Shown one piece after another: positions 29,701 to 42,000 of a DNA stretch of 64,000 nt. The notes under the pieces are model-generated. The model was not told the DNA's origin, did no database searches, and saw nothing but the letters and a program-made list of their open reading frames with translations. Each line of letters starts with the position of its first letter. The first letter of the stretch is position 1. The DNA lies in NCBI GenBank assembly GCA_903772945.1, contig CAICTM010000083.1, positions 62,001 to 126,000 on the forward strand, in the 5' to 3' direction. This DNA is from Seminavis robusta (lineage: Eukaryota; Bacillariophyta; Bacillariophyceae; Naviculales; Naviculaceae). A program made the translations under genes and the position numbers.

Positions 29701-32700
29701 GATTCCTCTTCAAGATGCTGTTTTCGGATGCTGTGTGACCGTTTCGGGCAAGAAGCATGATCGTGTAGAATGCAAGTTGTGCAAGATGTCTATGCTGAGT
29801 CTTCGTATGGTGGTTCGTTTTGAGCTCAATTCCCATTGTTGTTTGGGATTTGGGCATGCCCGTTGGCACCGTGATAGCCTCAACAAGGACGTCCAAGTTT
29901 CCCTTCATGCCAAGCTCGTGCGAAGTTACTTCCTCTTCGACGCCCTTGACAGAAACAATAGAAGCTTGGATCTGAGGTTGCGATCCAATTCCCTCCAAGC
30001 TTTCAAGCTGTTGATTGTTTCGGGGAAAGAAGGCGCGTTTGAAAGCCTGCACTTGTGGCCAGAACCTAAAGAGTTCCCTGTCTGCCTCAGCGGAAGACAT
30101 TTTGCAGCTGACAAGTTTCTCTGACTCCTTTCTTACAATCTTCCTCACTTGCTGTCTCACGGCATCCATGCTTGAAACTTCATGCTTCAAAGCAAATTGA
30201 AAGAGTTCGTGGCGCAAAGTTCCCAATAGCAACTTCTTTGATGCCACCGCAGATGACCCAAGCCGGTGTTTCAGCACCGCCCTTCTCGGGCAGTCCAAAG
30301 CTTCTGTGGCAGTAGTGGGAATTGAAAGCATGTCTGGGTGCAATATTGGAACCAAATCTGTGAAGCAAAACAATGGACATTGAGGTGCAAGCATCGATGC
30401 AGAGCGACTGTCCGTCTGGCACACTACATACCGTCGTGGTCACTTCCGGGCGGTGGATCGGAATCGAGAATGATGGGCAGTGCCGAAGGATCTGTTTTGA
30501 ACCTTCCAGTCAATGAACACAAATGCAGGATGTCCCCTTCTTGAACTTCCAAATGGTAGTTTGACCCCCTCAGCACAATCAACCCGGTGATGTTCTCTGT
30601 GCTGTGTTCTTGTGGCTTTCGTGAGGCGGCGCTCCTACCGGTAGGCTTGTGTATTGCCTGCCTATCGACATCGCGCAGCATAGATGAGTCCCATATTTGG
30701 ACATGCAACACTTGTGTAAAGGTAGGAACATGCTTCTCCAGAGAGCAGACTTTGTAGCGTGAAAACGACAGGTAAGATGTCTCGTCTTGCCAAGTTTCGG
30801 ACCTTGCGTTGCGTACGACAGAGCTCGGTGGCGGCCACTGCAAAGGATAGCAATCAACATTGCAGTCTTGTTGTTGAGTCGCAACTACAACCGCATCATC
30901 GACGGCGTCAAAATCAATGTCTGGAAAGTCTCCGAAGGGATCATCGTTTTCCTTCTCGGCCGCGTTTAGAGTGTTTGCAGGAGCGGTAGTGATGCGATGT
31001 GTCTCGTTGTGCATTTCTTTGGACGTAGTCTCGTTTTGGCTGGTCTCAGCCTGTTCCAAAGAAACATCAGGCGAGGACGAGACCACGGCCGAGATTGCGT
31101 CGTTTGGCATTTGTTGTGTTGGAGCGGCCGCATGCTGAGTGCACTCCTGTCTTTGCGTTGCTGCTACCAGGGTATCACAACTCGTAAAGACGTCTTCTCC
31201 TAGTTCCCAATCACCAAACTCATCATCATTGCCAAATTCATCCGCTACAGCAGGTTTGGTTTCTTGGGCAGGTTTCGTTTCTTGGACAGCAGTGGCACCA
31301 GTCGTATTCACGTTGCCTGCTGACGTGCATGTATCTAGCTTGGCAAGGTCTTCTTCACTCAGTTCAAGATCGCCAAAGGCATCATCAAAGTTGTCTTCAG
31401 CAAGTGTCGCCGGAGTTTGACGGTGATTCAGTTGGGTCTTGCTTGCCAGAGTGTTGGACGCTGCTGGTTGTCGTGTGAGCACCACATTGGAATCATTTGC
31501 GACGGCAGCATTTGCCTGCCGTGAGGATTTCTGTTGCAAGGGCATTCTTGTTGGCTGAGAGGAAGAACGTATATTGCCTGGTTGAATGGTTTTTGCTGTT
31601 GTTGCGATAGATCGATTCCCCAAGGACGGGGGACGGGCTGAAACCACATTTTCCTTGTCGCTCTGTGATCGCTGTTGCGTACGCATCCCAGCTGTGGAAG
31701 CCCTGTCATTCCGAGGGTCTGGTGGATTACTGCGAGCACCATGGCTAGTATTCGCAGCTCCTTGATTAGTGGCATTCACACCGGCAGTGCCATTGTAGGG
31801 TGTTTCAGCGGCTTCCGTTGAAGCCAAGGACCGATCTGGAATCCCTTTGGTTGTATCAGTTGGTTTGGCAGCTGTGGCAGAAGGCGGCGAAGGAGTCTCT
31901 ACTTGTTTGCACAGATCTTCAAAACCAGTCATTGATTTGGATCCTTGTCCCCTTCTTTGATAGATTGTGGGAGCCGGTGAAATGATTGTTGTTGTTGAGA
32001 TTTGTGGAGCCGTCGCCGCGTGCAAATTAGAGGCTTTGGAGGAAGCACTTGAAGCTGCTCCAAGTGTTGCCGTTTTGGCAATTTTGGACAGTCTTCCGTC
32101 GGTATTATTTGGCTGACACAGCGACTCTGCTCTCTTTTTCCGATTGTGGTTTTGACCAGTACCACTAGAAAAAGGAGGAGTGGAGATGGGCTTTGCGACA
32201 GCAGCAGCAGCAGCAGAAGGTGGATAGGAATGGCGCTTTCGAAGAAGAACCGGTTGGGGGGGGTTATTTCGATTGAAATTCAATGGCTTTGGAAAGACTG
32301 GCTGGAGCGTTTTCCCGTGGCTCTTTTGTATTGCTGCGGTGACTGCTGATACTGGTGGAACTTGTGGATTGGCCACACCATCTCCATCGTTGCTGTTGGT
32401 GTGATTATTTTGCAACAAGGTGAAGATGGATTCGATTTCGTGGTCTTCCGACGGCTTTGCTTGTCTCATGAGCGACTCTGTCGGTATTTTTGCTTTCTTT
32501 TTCTGGACGCTCTTTTGCAGCTTCAAACTAGTCTTTGGCCGCTGTGTCATTGCCAGTTGCTTTTGCTGACGAGCTCGAAGATCGCTGTTGCAACTCTCAT
32601 TCCACACAACACAATCTTGGCTCATCATGGGCATAATTTCAGCATCATTCATCGCCTCGGACGAGTCTCCCTCAGCAGAGTCTCCCGAATCATCTAACGT

Positions 32701-32757
32701 AGCAATGACAACAGTATCATTTTTGGCAAAAGATCTAGTCGTACCGGTAGTATCCAT
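26730..32757 (-). CDS. DNA2: DNA2 nuclease-helicase
   Basis: Seven exons on the minus strand: 32757-30432, 30357-29502, 29415-28404, 28335-27777, 27695-27573, 27486-27152 and 27059-26730. All introns are GT-AG and the total of 5,541 nt is in frame, giving 1,846 aa. Residues 1-670 are disordered with two KEN motifs and three acidic FGD motifs. The nuclease region starts near 790 with LDCPRRAV (Fe-S Cys 1) and GTLRHELFQ, then KGNLDVLV (Asp) and GIELKTNHH (Glu-x-Lys). [15 protein letters not shown] (about 1075-1090) supplies the other cluster Cys residues. The SF1 helicase has GFPGSGKST (Walker A), VDEAGQ (Walker B), [31 protein letters not shown] and [16 protein letters not shown]. Role: Okazaki flap processing and end resection. 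Much longer than human DNA2 (1,060 aa) because of the N-terminus. Confidence 0.95.
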
Positions 32758-33104
32758 GGTCTACTCACTCTACTCAGTAAAGTAGCCGCCTCAGTAAAAA
32801 TTTTGCTTGAGTGCAAGAGGAAACGTTGGAAAAATGTGAAGTCACGCAGACCAAGTGAGTGGCGCCATTTTGAAGCAGGTAAAACGCGCGTCGAGCAACT
32901 TTGGATTTTGTGATCGCCAAAGCCGGAGACTGTTGTTGCCTGTTGGCCATTCACGAGGAAAAAGACAGACATCTCTCTCACCATCATCAATGATCGAGAG
33001 CTGCGCCTTCATAAACAAAGCTATTTCCTATCTTCTGAGTGCTTCTAACTAAAGGAGTTTCTTGAAAGTCAACTGTTGATTGGTTAGTCGTCAGCTTATC
33101 GGCC
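32758..33104. promoter_or_regulatory. Divergent promoter between DNA2 and kinesin 1
   Basis: 347 bp shared by the two starts. A GTACCGGTA element sits immediately inside the DNA2 start. No other motif assigned. Confidence 0.45.
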
Positions 33105-35803
33105 ATGAGCTCCATGAACAACATGAGTAGCAGCCATGCCAATGAAAAGCATTTCTTTCGCACTTTTGGAAGAAGAGACTCCAGCGAAACACTCAAGGAA
33201 CGAGCCCGTGCTGGAAAGCTCAAGACGCCTAGTAGTTCTTCTGGCAAGCCTCCTGTACAAGCGCTGTCATCCGAACCTCTCTCTTCTTCTCGGACACCTT
33301 CCAAAATTCCAAGAGCGAGAGGCAATCGAGACTCTTTGGGAAGTAGAACTTCGTCGAATGCTGCTGTACTAGCCGCTGCCTCCTCAGAAGATGACGAGTT
33401 TGAGACTGTCAGAGGTGAGTGCTTGAGACACGACACATTCGTTCATTCATGCTATCATAGATGAAGGCAACTGTATAGCTAGCTAGTTGCATCTCGTTCT
33501 CACTCACAAGTGTCATTTTTCTTTGTCACAGTTGCGGTTCGGCTTCGCCCTTTGAATCCCTTGGAAGTGCTGGCTTCCAAACGCAATCTCCCTTTAATAT
33601 CGTCCACACCCAAATCCAATGATGATGCATACGATAGCTTCAAAGCGTGGAATGTAGAGACAATGGATGGAAGAGACGTCCTGGTACAAAAGGGATCTGG
33701 CCGAAAAGCTGAAGGGAAAAACATGTTCTCCTTTGATGGAGTCTTTCAGGAGGATCACTCCACTTCCTATGTATACGACAACTTTGCCAGACCCATTGTA
33801 AGAGCGGTTTTGACGGGCAAACACGGGACAATCTTCACATATGGAACATCGGGAAGTGGAAAGACACACTCCATGCAAGGAAATGGAAAGAATGGCAGCT
33901 TGCATCAAGATGGGATCATACAGTTGGCGGTCAGAGATCTATTCAATCACATCAAGAAGGATTCGGGAAAACGAGAATACGTCATGAGAATATCATTCTT
34001 TGAAATATACAATGAACAAGTCAGAGACCTCCTGTCCGCAAACCACCATCACCATAGATCCCCTTCCAAAAGCTACATGGCACGCCAGTCTCCCTCCAAA
34101 ACTACCAAATCATCTCCTGCTGTCAAGGGCAGTCGATTCACTTTTGAAGGGGTCAGTAGTGGCAGTCATAGTGTCAACAACAACGCCAACAACAACACCA
34201 ACACACCACAAACGACCAAAACCACGGCTGGCATGGCTCCGGACTCGGAGAAAAAACAAGTATCTTCCGTCGATGATGTGCTCAAGTTACTCAACGCTGG
34301 AAATCTGAACCGTGCCGTTGCCACAACAATACTCAATGATGCGTCGTCACGGAGCCATGCCATCTTTCGACTAACCATTGAGAGTCGCGAACGAAAGAGG
34401 CCAGATCATCGTTATCACAAGACATCCGAGTCGGATCATATCGTTCGCATCTCGGCTTTGAACTTTGTAGACCTCGCTGGAAGCGAAAACACAACCAAAG
34501 CAGCAACTGTGGGATCTAGAAGGAGAGAAAGTGGGAAAATCAATCAAAGGTGAGCAGGAACTATCTGTCGTCGGTACTCTAGAGTAGCACGCATACAATG
34601 AAAGTACCCAGTGTTGTCTAACCTTTCCTGCACTTTTGGCTCCATCACAGTTTGCTTTCTTTGTCACAAGTCATTCATGCTCTAAGCCTCCCTTCAAAGA
34701 AAAGACCCAAATTCATCAACTATCGCAACTCAAAACTCACTCGCATTCTGCAGCCACATCTTTCTGGGAACGCAGTTTTGGCCGTCCTCTGTTGCGCGAC
34801 ACCTGCAAGGGCCAACTTGGAAGAGACAAGGGGGACACTAAAGTTTGGTGCCAATGCCAAGCGGATTCAAATGAAACCAGTTGTGAATGAAATCGTGGAT
34901 GACAAGGCCCTAATCAAAAAGCTACAAAAGGATCTAAAAGAAGCTCAAGAAGCTATCAAAACAATGGAGCAGCAGCAGAAGGAGCCTCATTCGGAACTGG
35001 AGGCGTCAAATGTTGCGTTATCTGTGGAACGAGCCATTTCTCCAACCTCTCAAGGGGAAAGTCCCTTGCCATCGTCGACCTTTGAAAGCACCACCAGTAC
35101 ACCCAGCCCCAGGAGCAGTAGTCATTCCGACCCTTTAACCAGCACCGACGAAAACGACAACAGCCTCTCGGAAGGATGTGAACAGCGCACGGAAACACCC
35201 GAAAAGCGACAAAGCGCGACCAATCTTTGTCGTGTAGAGCCGTCACCGCTGCCGTCGCCCACGGTCACTCCCGAACGAGTGGCCAGCCCCAACAATCTGT
35301 CTTGCGACAATGGAAAGCTCTACGATATCTCGCAGCTGGACGCGGTACTCTTGGAAAATAGGTTTCGTTCGAGTGATCAAGACTCAAAGGCAGAACGTTC
35401 TGTCCAACAAGAAGACAATAGTACCCTTAGCGATCTATCCTCCAGGCGCCCGCCAACAATTCGAGTTGTGCAAGATAGTCCTCCTTCAGAGGTGACCATC
35501 ATCCGTTCACCTCTATCAGATATTGGTGAGGATGTTGACATCAACGTCCGCCTGAATGATGCCGAAGAACGAGCCAGGTTTTTAGAGGAAAAGTTGGAGG
35601 CTGCCGATCGCCTCGTTGAGTTGATGACTCGAGATTTACGCAATGCGAGATTGTGCATTCATGAGCTCGTCTTCCGCAATGTGAGGCTGGAGAATCAGTT
35701 GGTGGCCAACAACACCTCCACGACAACAGTACCCAGCACAGTCGATGTGACGGAAGGTCGAGAAGAACCTACCATGATGACATCAGAGAGAATTGGGATT
35801 TGA
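33105..35803 (+). CDS. Kinesin motor protein 1 (kinesin-7/CENP-E-like)
   Basis: Three exons, 33105-33414, 33532-34549 and 34651-35803 (phases 1 and 2), 826 aa. The N-terminal 100 residues are Ser/Arg-rich. The motor starts VAVRLRPLNPLE, P-loop GTSGSGKTHS (about 205-215), switch I NDASSRSHAIF, switch II DLAGSEN, and ends FINYRNSKLTRILQPHLSGN. A 120-residue insert rich in Ser/Asn/Thr follows EQVRDLL. The neck (NEIVDDKALIKKLQKDLKEA) is a coiled coil, then a disordered Ser/Pro-rich tail and a final coiled coil (ARFLEEKLEAADRLVELMTR). An N-terminal motor followed by this neck suggests a plus-end kinesin. The paralogue at 39-43 kb shares both intron positions. Confidence 0.9.
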
Positions 35804-36632
35804 TCACATAGATTACTTTCGAGATACATGAATGTACCAGACATAGTTGATCCACTAGCTAGCACTTTTAAGCTAATTGTAGTTCTAATTGCAAGGAGTG
35901 GGGCGCAAACGTTGTAGAACAGTACCAGTATGCAATTTGTCTTGTGGAAGGATCAACGTCAAGTTCAGGGCCCCAAGCTACCTGAAAAAGCAAACTAGAG
36001 GTCTCCAAGTGCATGGGGAGTGCAACCTGTCAAGCTCAAGGACATGAAATGAAGGCAGCTATCATACTGGAACCGGTACCGGTACCTGTATCAGGTACGG
36101 CTGTACCGTACTGTAACAGCACCGGTGTACGGTATATCGTGCACATGCAGCGTACTGGCTACTAAGTAGCAGGTCGATCCATTACTTTCTCTCAGTGGAA
36201 ATAAAGCTTGACTTTGTAGATCTCTAGAGTACCGTAGTAGAGAGCTCTCTGAGTTTGGTGCTACTAGTATGCTGGCACCACAATAAACTGGTACAGGTAC
36301 CAGTACGTACAGTATGCATACATGTACCAAAACCGGTACCTTGGTACTTGGTACTCGTCGGATCCAAGTCCTCGTACTGCATGACGCACGCTCTGGAACA
36401 CAAAGGAAAACATAAGTATCGCGGATGGATGCGCTCCGACTCATTGACTCCCACTCATTGACCCAATATCCAAATGGAAGACAAGCGGCTACTACAAGGG
36501 TGCTGCTAGTAAGCGAAAACGCATACTTGCTCATAGATGTCAAGCGGTATAGGTAGTATGCATAGAAGCTTGTTTGGCTACCGTAGTCAGAGCAGGCGAG
36601 TTCAAGCGCATAAATCATTGATCCCAAGAATA
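35804..36632. other. Intergenic, rich in GGTACC palindromes
   Basis: No gene. Clusters of GGTACC/GTACC repeats at about 36070-36135 and 36288-36358, with the potential to form hairpins. An in-frame ATG at 36537 lies upstream of the P450 start but gives no better N-terminus. Confidence 0.6.
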
Positions 36633-38189
36633 ATGAAGATCGCAACCGAAATCTTTCTAGTTTTGTTATTTTGCCTCTCTGGGTGCAACGGCCTCGTCGT
36701 GCGTAGCAACAACAAGAGGACGAGACATCTCGCAACTACACTGCACAGCACAACCGAAGATGTTGATATCGATGTTGCCGCCAACCAAGCAAGAATTGCC
36801 TCACTGCCCTTGCCACCTTCCAGGTCGCCTGGTCCTTTTCGGGGACTAAGGGAAAGCATTTCCCACTTGTCCAACAACTGCCGCTTTGTTCGGAAGCGAG
36901 CGGACGAACTTGGAGACGTCTTTCTCACAAATGTCTTCTTTCAGCCAACTGTCATCATTGGTGGACAGGAAGCTGTCCAGGAGTTTGTATCCGGAACGGA
37001 GCTCAAGTCCAAGGTAATCCATTGCGCCCTTCCCGATAGCTTCCAGGAGTTGCATACCAAGTGGGGAACACTGAATCTTGATGCCAATGATATCATTTTC
37101 AAGCAAGGCAGGGAATTATTTGCTGGTGTATTCAGCGTGGATGGTCTCAAGGAGTACACGCCAATCATCAATGAGGCCATGGATCTGTATCTTGAAGGGC
37201 TGGTAGACAGAGTCAAGACAAAACCAGATGAGGAGATTCAGCTTGTGCCCGAGCTCAAGGCACTCAATCTTCGAACCTTCAGCAAGATTTTCTCTGGTGA
37301 AGGCCTAACTGACGAACAAGTACAAATGTTTGAGGATTACAACTCAGCCCTTTTGGCCTTGCCATTTGAAAAGAAAAAGTTGGAAAAGGGAGCGTATGCA
37401 TTGGAAACACTCAAAGAAGTCATGCTTTCGCGCTACCAAGAATTTCAACAAGGGAACCCCACCAAAGCAAATCACTTCTTCTTTACTCAAGTCTCGAACA
37501 GGGAGGGGTGGGTTGATGACCGCGTTTGCACAGCAATGGTCTTATTCATTTGGGGTGCTTACATTGAGACTGCATCACTGATGGTCAATTCCATGACAGC
37601 TATCAACAAGTACAACCCAGACTATGTGAATATCATACTGGAGGAGGTCCAGGCGGAAGAAAAGAAAGATGGAGCATCTCCTCTCAAATTTAGCTACTGG
37701 TCTAATCTGGAGCAAACACTTGGAGTCCTCAGAGAGAGCCTACGACTCATCCCCCCAGGAGGTGGAACTCCCCGCTACAGTGAAGAAGACTTTGAACTGC
37801 TAGGCTATCGTATTCCTGCTGGTACTGCAGTCATGCTAGACCCCAGAGTTGGCGAAACAGATCCCAAACTTTTCACAGATCCCAACGAATTCAAACCAAC
37901 TCGATGGGTTCCTGAGACCAGTAGTAGTTCCACATCAAAGTGCCCTTTTCAGGGAACCGCACTAAAGTTGGGTTTTGGTTCTTGGTTTCCTGGGGGCTTT
38001 GGAGCTCACCAATGTCCCGGGGTTCCTCTCTCCGAACTGACTTCAAAGATGTTCTTGACAAAGACCATCAAAGCATTCAATGGATGGAGCTTTGGCAAAG
38101 GAACCAAGAGAAATGGAGAAGTCAAATTTGTCGAAGTGCCTATCAAGATTCCTGTTGACGAGTTGGGCGTCAAGTTCTCGTTGCGATAA
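36633..38189 (+). CDS. Cytochrome P450
   Basis: 518 aa from ATG 36633 (MKIATEIFLVLLFCLSGCNG, a signal peptide or anchor); a 32-codon upstream in-frame extension is not supported. Features: the I-helix GAYIETAS keeps an acid-alcohol pair (Glu-Thr); ExxR is LRESLR in the K helix; the PERF-like segment is FKPTRW; the haem loop FGSWFPGGFGAHQCPG carries the Cys ligand. Intronless, between the two kinesin genes. The clan is not resolved; the Gly-rich haem loop with GxHxCPG resembles the CYP51/CYP7/CYP8 side rather than CYP74. ER or plastid-envelope location is possible because sequence after the signal is basic and Thr/Ser-rich. Substrate unknown. Confidence 0.88.
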   Translation: MKIATEIFLVLLFCLSGCNGLVVRSNNKRTRHLATTLHSTTEDVDIDVAANQARIASLPLPPSRSPGPFRGLRESISHLSNNCRFVRKRADELGDVFLTNVFFQPTVIIGGQEAVQEFVSGTELKSKVIHCALPDSFQELHTKWGTLNLDANDIIFKQGRELFAGVFSVDGLKEYTPIINEAMDLYLEGLVDRVKTKPDEEIQLVPELKALNLRTFSKIFSGEGLTDEQVQMFEDYNSALLALPFEKKKLEKGAYALETLKEVMLSRYQEFQQGNPTKANHFFFTQVSNREGWVDDRVCTAMVLFIWGAYIETASLMVNSMTAINKYNPDYVNIILEEVQAEEKKDGASPLKFSYWSNLEQTLGVLRESLRLIPPGGGTPRYSEEDFELLGYRIPAGTAVMLDPRVGETDPKLFTDPNEFKPTRWVPETSSSSTSKCPFQGTALKLGFGSWFPGGFGAHQCPGVPLSELTSKMFLTKTIKAFNGWSFGKGTKRNGEVKFVEVPIKIPVDELGVKFSLR

Positions 38190-39058
38190 TAGCTGGGTGC
38201 TTGCGACTACCGTATCAAACTGCAGTTGTTTGGTTGCCTCTAGCTAGGAGCAATAGGCTAAAGTAGTTAAGCTAATCCTACCCACGAAGTCCATATCGAC
38301 TAGCCACTGATGACTTGCTTCATGGTATTAGCAGCCAGCAAGAAGTGGAAGCTGACAGATACAGGATGACAACTGCAAGGTGGCACCACAACGCATGGAC
38401 TGTGGTCTGCTCCGCACGGTAAACTATTTTTAATTTCTGTAATGGCGGACTGGTGCGTGTAAGTCACATCCTCCATCGATGGCCCACCTAACTTTCCCGC
38501 CAAACGATCCCTAAATCAAGTCCAGACGGTTGCCTAAAGAAGTCGAGAGGTGCAACGTTGAGTTGGTTGGGAGTTGGATGAGATCGTCATCGGGTCATTC
38601 GTCGACATCCTAAAAAGACTGGCTCCTGGCACACCATGGTTCGTGCGTCCATTCGGCACTCCACCTGGGACTCTATTTTGCTGCTTCGCGTCGACAGGGC
38701 AGCTCATTTTTCGCTAAGACAGGGCCAACCGCAGAACAACAGAGCTCCGTGGGGGTTGCATACTGTACCGATCAAAACCTGAGAGGCAGTTTATGTAGTC
38801 AGTATAGAAAGGTAAGATGATATTAGCAAGCAAGCAGAATAGTACAGATTGGGGTATCCTTTGTACCGTGATCTCCGCATCCTTTCTTGGATTGATGGGA
38901 GTCTTCTTCTTATCAGATGCTTTCTTTCTTTCCTCCTCCATCATCAATCTCTCTTGTCGGTGCCGACTTGCTTCTTGACTGCTGCAGGTCTTTGAAGTGA
39001 TATATTCCTAGGTTAGTTTATATTCCGTACTACTTAACCAACAAACTGCACCGCCAAG
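38190..39058. other. Intergenic, no supported gene
   Basis: 869 bp. A short minus-strand frame rich in Lys/Glu (ATG near 38941) opens before the kinesin promoter but has no credible continuation. Confidence 0.4.
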
Positions 39059-42000
39059 ATGATGCGCGACGATGAGGACGACGAGGAGGAGTTCGCTCGG
39101 CCCCCCGCCCCTCATGAACAACAATTCAATACAAAGATCGAAGCAGCTCTGGGATATGACATTACCGATGCTATGCTGAGAGATGAAATAGCGGAAGATG
39201 TCTACAATCCGAAACCCAAAGCAGAATTTGGATTTGATCCTACCGTGGAAGGCGCTGGTGATGCGGATGCACCGCTGGTGAAGCTGGCTGATTACGCTGC
39301 CAACACTGGAAATCTACAAGAGACGGAAGATGCCGGACCCACCAATCTAACAGCAGCTACCATGGGATACGTCATGCCCACACAAATGGAAGACACAAAT
39401 GATAAGGATGTTGAAAAAGAGGTTGGGGAGAAATTTGGAGGTCGGACACCCCAAGATGGTGACTCGGATGGAGAAGATGGAACCCATACACCCTACCAGC
39501 AGTTGGATACCGTTGATGAAGCATCAGAAGATTCCTACAACCCCGAACCCGACAAGAAACCGGCAAAACCAGCAAAGAAGCCACGAGCTTCGGATATTGG
39601 TGGGGGGCTGAAGGATAGAATCACAGGTGGGTAGCATTCTTTTTGCAGTCAAGATGCTTTTGTGCTTCTTTATCTGACCCTTTTGTTGCCTGATGCATGA
39701 CAAAAACAGTTGCTGTAAGGTTCCGTCCCATGACAAAGGAAGAAATGGTCTCCAAAAGCAAGAAAAAGAAAGAAGGGGGCGCTGAGGCATTCATGGCATG
39801 GACAGTGGAGGACGACGACGAAACTGATGTCATCTATCAAAAGGGATCCAGAAGCAGAGTTGAGGGGAAGAACATGTTTCATGTCGATCGTGTTTTCGAA
39901 GAACAAGACACTACTGACGCCTTGTATTCTAACATGTGTACTCCGATCATGTCGGCTGTGCTGAATGGACAGCATGGAACCATTTTCGGTTACGGACAAA
40001 CGGGAGGGGGCAAATCATACACTATGCAAGGCGGGAAGAAGGGAAACGGAGTCATCCATCTAGCAGCTAAGGATCTCTTCGAACGCATCTCTGAGGACAG
40101 CGAACGAGAGTACACCGTTAAGGCATGCTACTTTGAAATTTACAATGAACAAGTCAGAGATCTGATGGGGCATGAAGAGTCGGATGACGTAAAGTGTCGT
40201 CGAGGTACAGCTGTCATCATGACCGTAAACAAACTGAATGTCGATCTACCAGTCCTTAATATCCGAGAAGATTCCAAAGGTGGCGACGTCTTTGTGGATG
40301 CTCAATATACCCCAGTTTCAAATGTGGCAGGTGTGACTCGTGTGCTTCACAAAGGAAACCGAAACCGTGCAACGGAAAAGACCGACTCAAATGAGTTCTC
40401 GTCCAGAAGTCATGCAATCTTTCGGTTGACGGTTGAAAGCCACGAGCGGGTAGAAGGTGATGCTGACGTTGTCGAGAGTGTGAAAGTTCGCGTGGCTGCG
40501 TTGAACTTTGTTGATTTGGCCGGCTCCGAGAATGCTGCAAAAGCCAACACGTCTGGTGCACGGAAACGAGAGGGTGGAAAGATCAATCAGAGGTATGTGT
40601 CACTGGCAGATTTTGTCTAAGGGGTTCCAGAATGTGTCCACTAACGTCGCTTCTCTCGTTACAGTTTGCTTTCGCTTACCCAAGTTATTCATCAACTGAG
40701 CTTACCGAAAAAGAAGCAACCCAAACACATCAACTATCGTGATTCCAAGCTGACAAGAATATTACAACCCCATCTTTCAGGAAATGCAGCAATATCGATC
40801 TTGTGTTGTGCATCTCCCGCGAAGAAGCTCCTTGAAGAAACTAGATCGACGCTGAAGTTTGCTTACAATGCGAAGAGGATCAAACTGCAGCCAAAAGTCA
40901 ATGAGATCGTGGACGATAGGGTCCTCCTGGAGAATCTCAGGAAAGAGCTACATGAAACGCGACTGAGACTGAAGGAGATGAAAGAGATCCAAGAAAGGGC
41001 TCCACCACCGCCGCCGCCGTCCTCTTCTGGTCCAGAGTTCCCGTTGATCGAGAGGTTCATGGCTCAAATGAACATGTCCGTAGCCACTGCTGATTTTATG
41101 GATGCAATAGAGGAGCTGTCTTCGCCTGACAGTGGGGGTTTGGCTGAAGTTGACAGTGGGGGCTTGGCCGCTCCTTCTGGTGACACCGAAGGGGGCAATT
41201 TGAACGCAGCTGCTGCCGCCGATTCCCCGGCAGCGGCTGGTGGTGAAGCTGAGACTGAAGACGAGGACGACATCGAAGCCTTCAGAAGGCAAATCCTGGC
41301 CAAATTCATGAACATGGAGGACGACGAATTCGACGGAGATGATAATGACGATGGTGACAATGCCGAGACTGTAAACGACACTACGATGAACGACACTACC
41401 ATGGGGGATACGACAATGGGCGATACAACTATGGGGGATACGACCATGGACGAAGGGGCCACTACTGACGTGTCAATGAATCGAACTTTCGCAACCGAGG
41501 ACACGAACGCAGATCAAGCCGACAACAAGGAGAACCAACCCGTACCAGATTCTCCACCAGAAATTGCGAGGAAAGAGCCACCTGCGCTCGTCAAGGAAGC
41601 GCATGCCGCCACCAATGCGAATGAAGTTTTCCGCAAACCAGATGCGCAGCCCACTGGCCCACCCGGAATGAAACAACCAGAACCCTCGCCACTGCCCCTT
41701 GTGAGCCAAGCCATTAACGTTCCTCCAAGTCAGATGCCTGTCCAAACTGCAACGGAAGATACCTCCAGTAGAGAAACCCCAGCCGCTGCACCACCCGATG
41801 AAGCCGATCTGAATCTGATTGAGAAGTTTAGGCAGGAGATATTGGAGAAATTCCGAGACGAGATCGTTGACGAAGAAGCTGCCCATGAACTGGACGAAAA
41901 CGCCCAGAATGTTGCTGTCATTGCGAACGAGCTGATCAACAAGTTCAAAAGGGAGATTGTTTACAAGTACAAAGATGAATTTCCTGAGATCTTGGAGAAA

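Noticed and set aside
38714-38947. 77-codon minus-strand ORF near kinesin 2
   Set aside because: The start used is not ATG, and the part after the short Lys/Glu-rich stretch shows no conservation or plausible splice partner.
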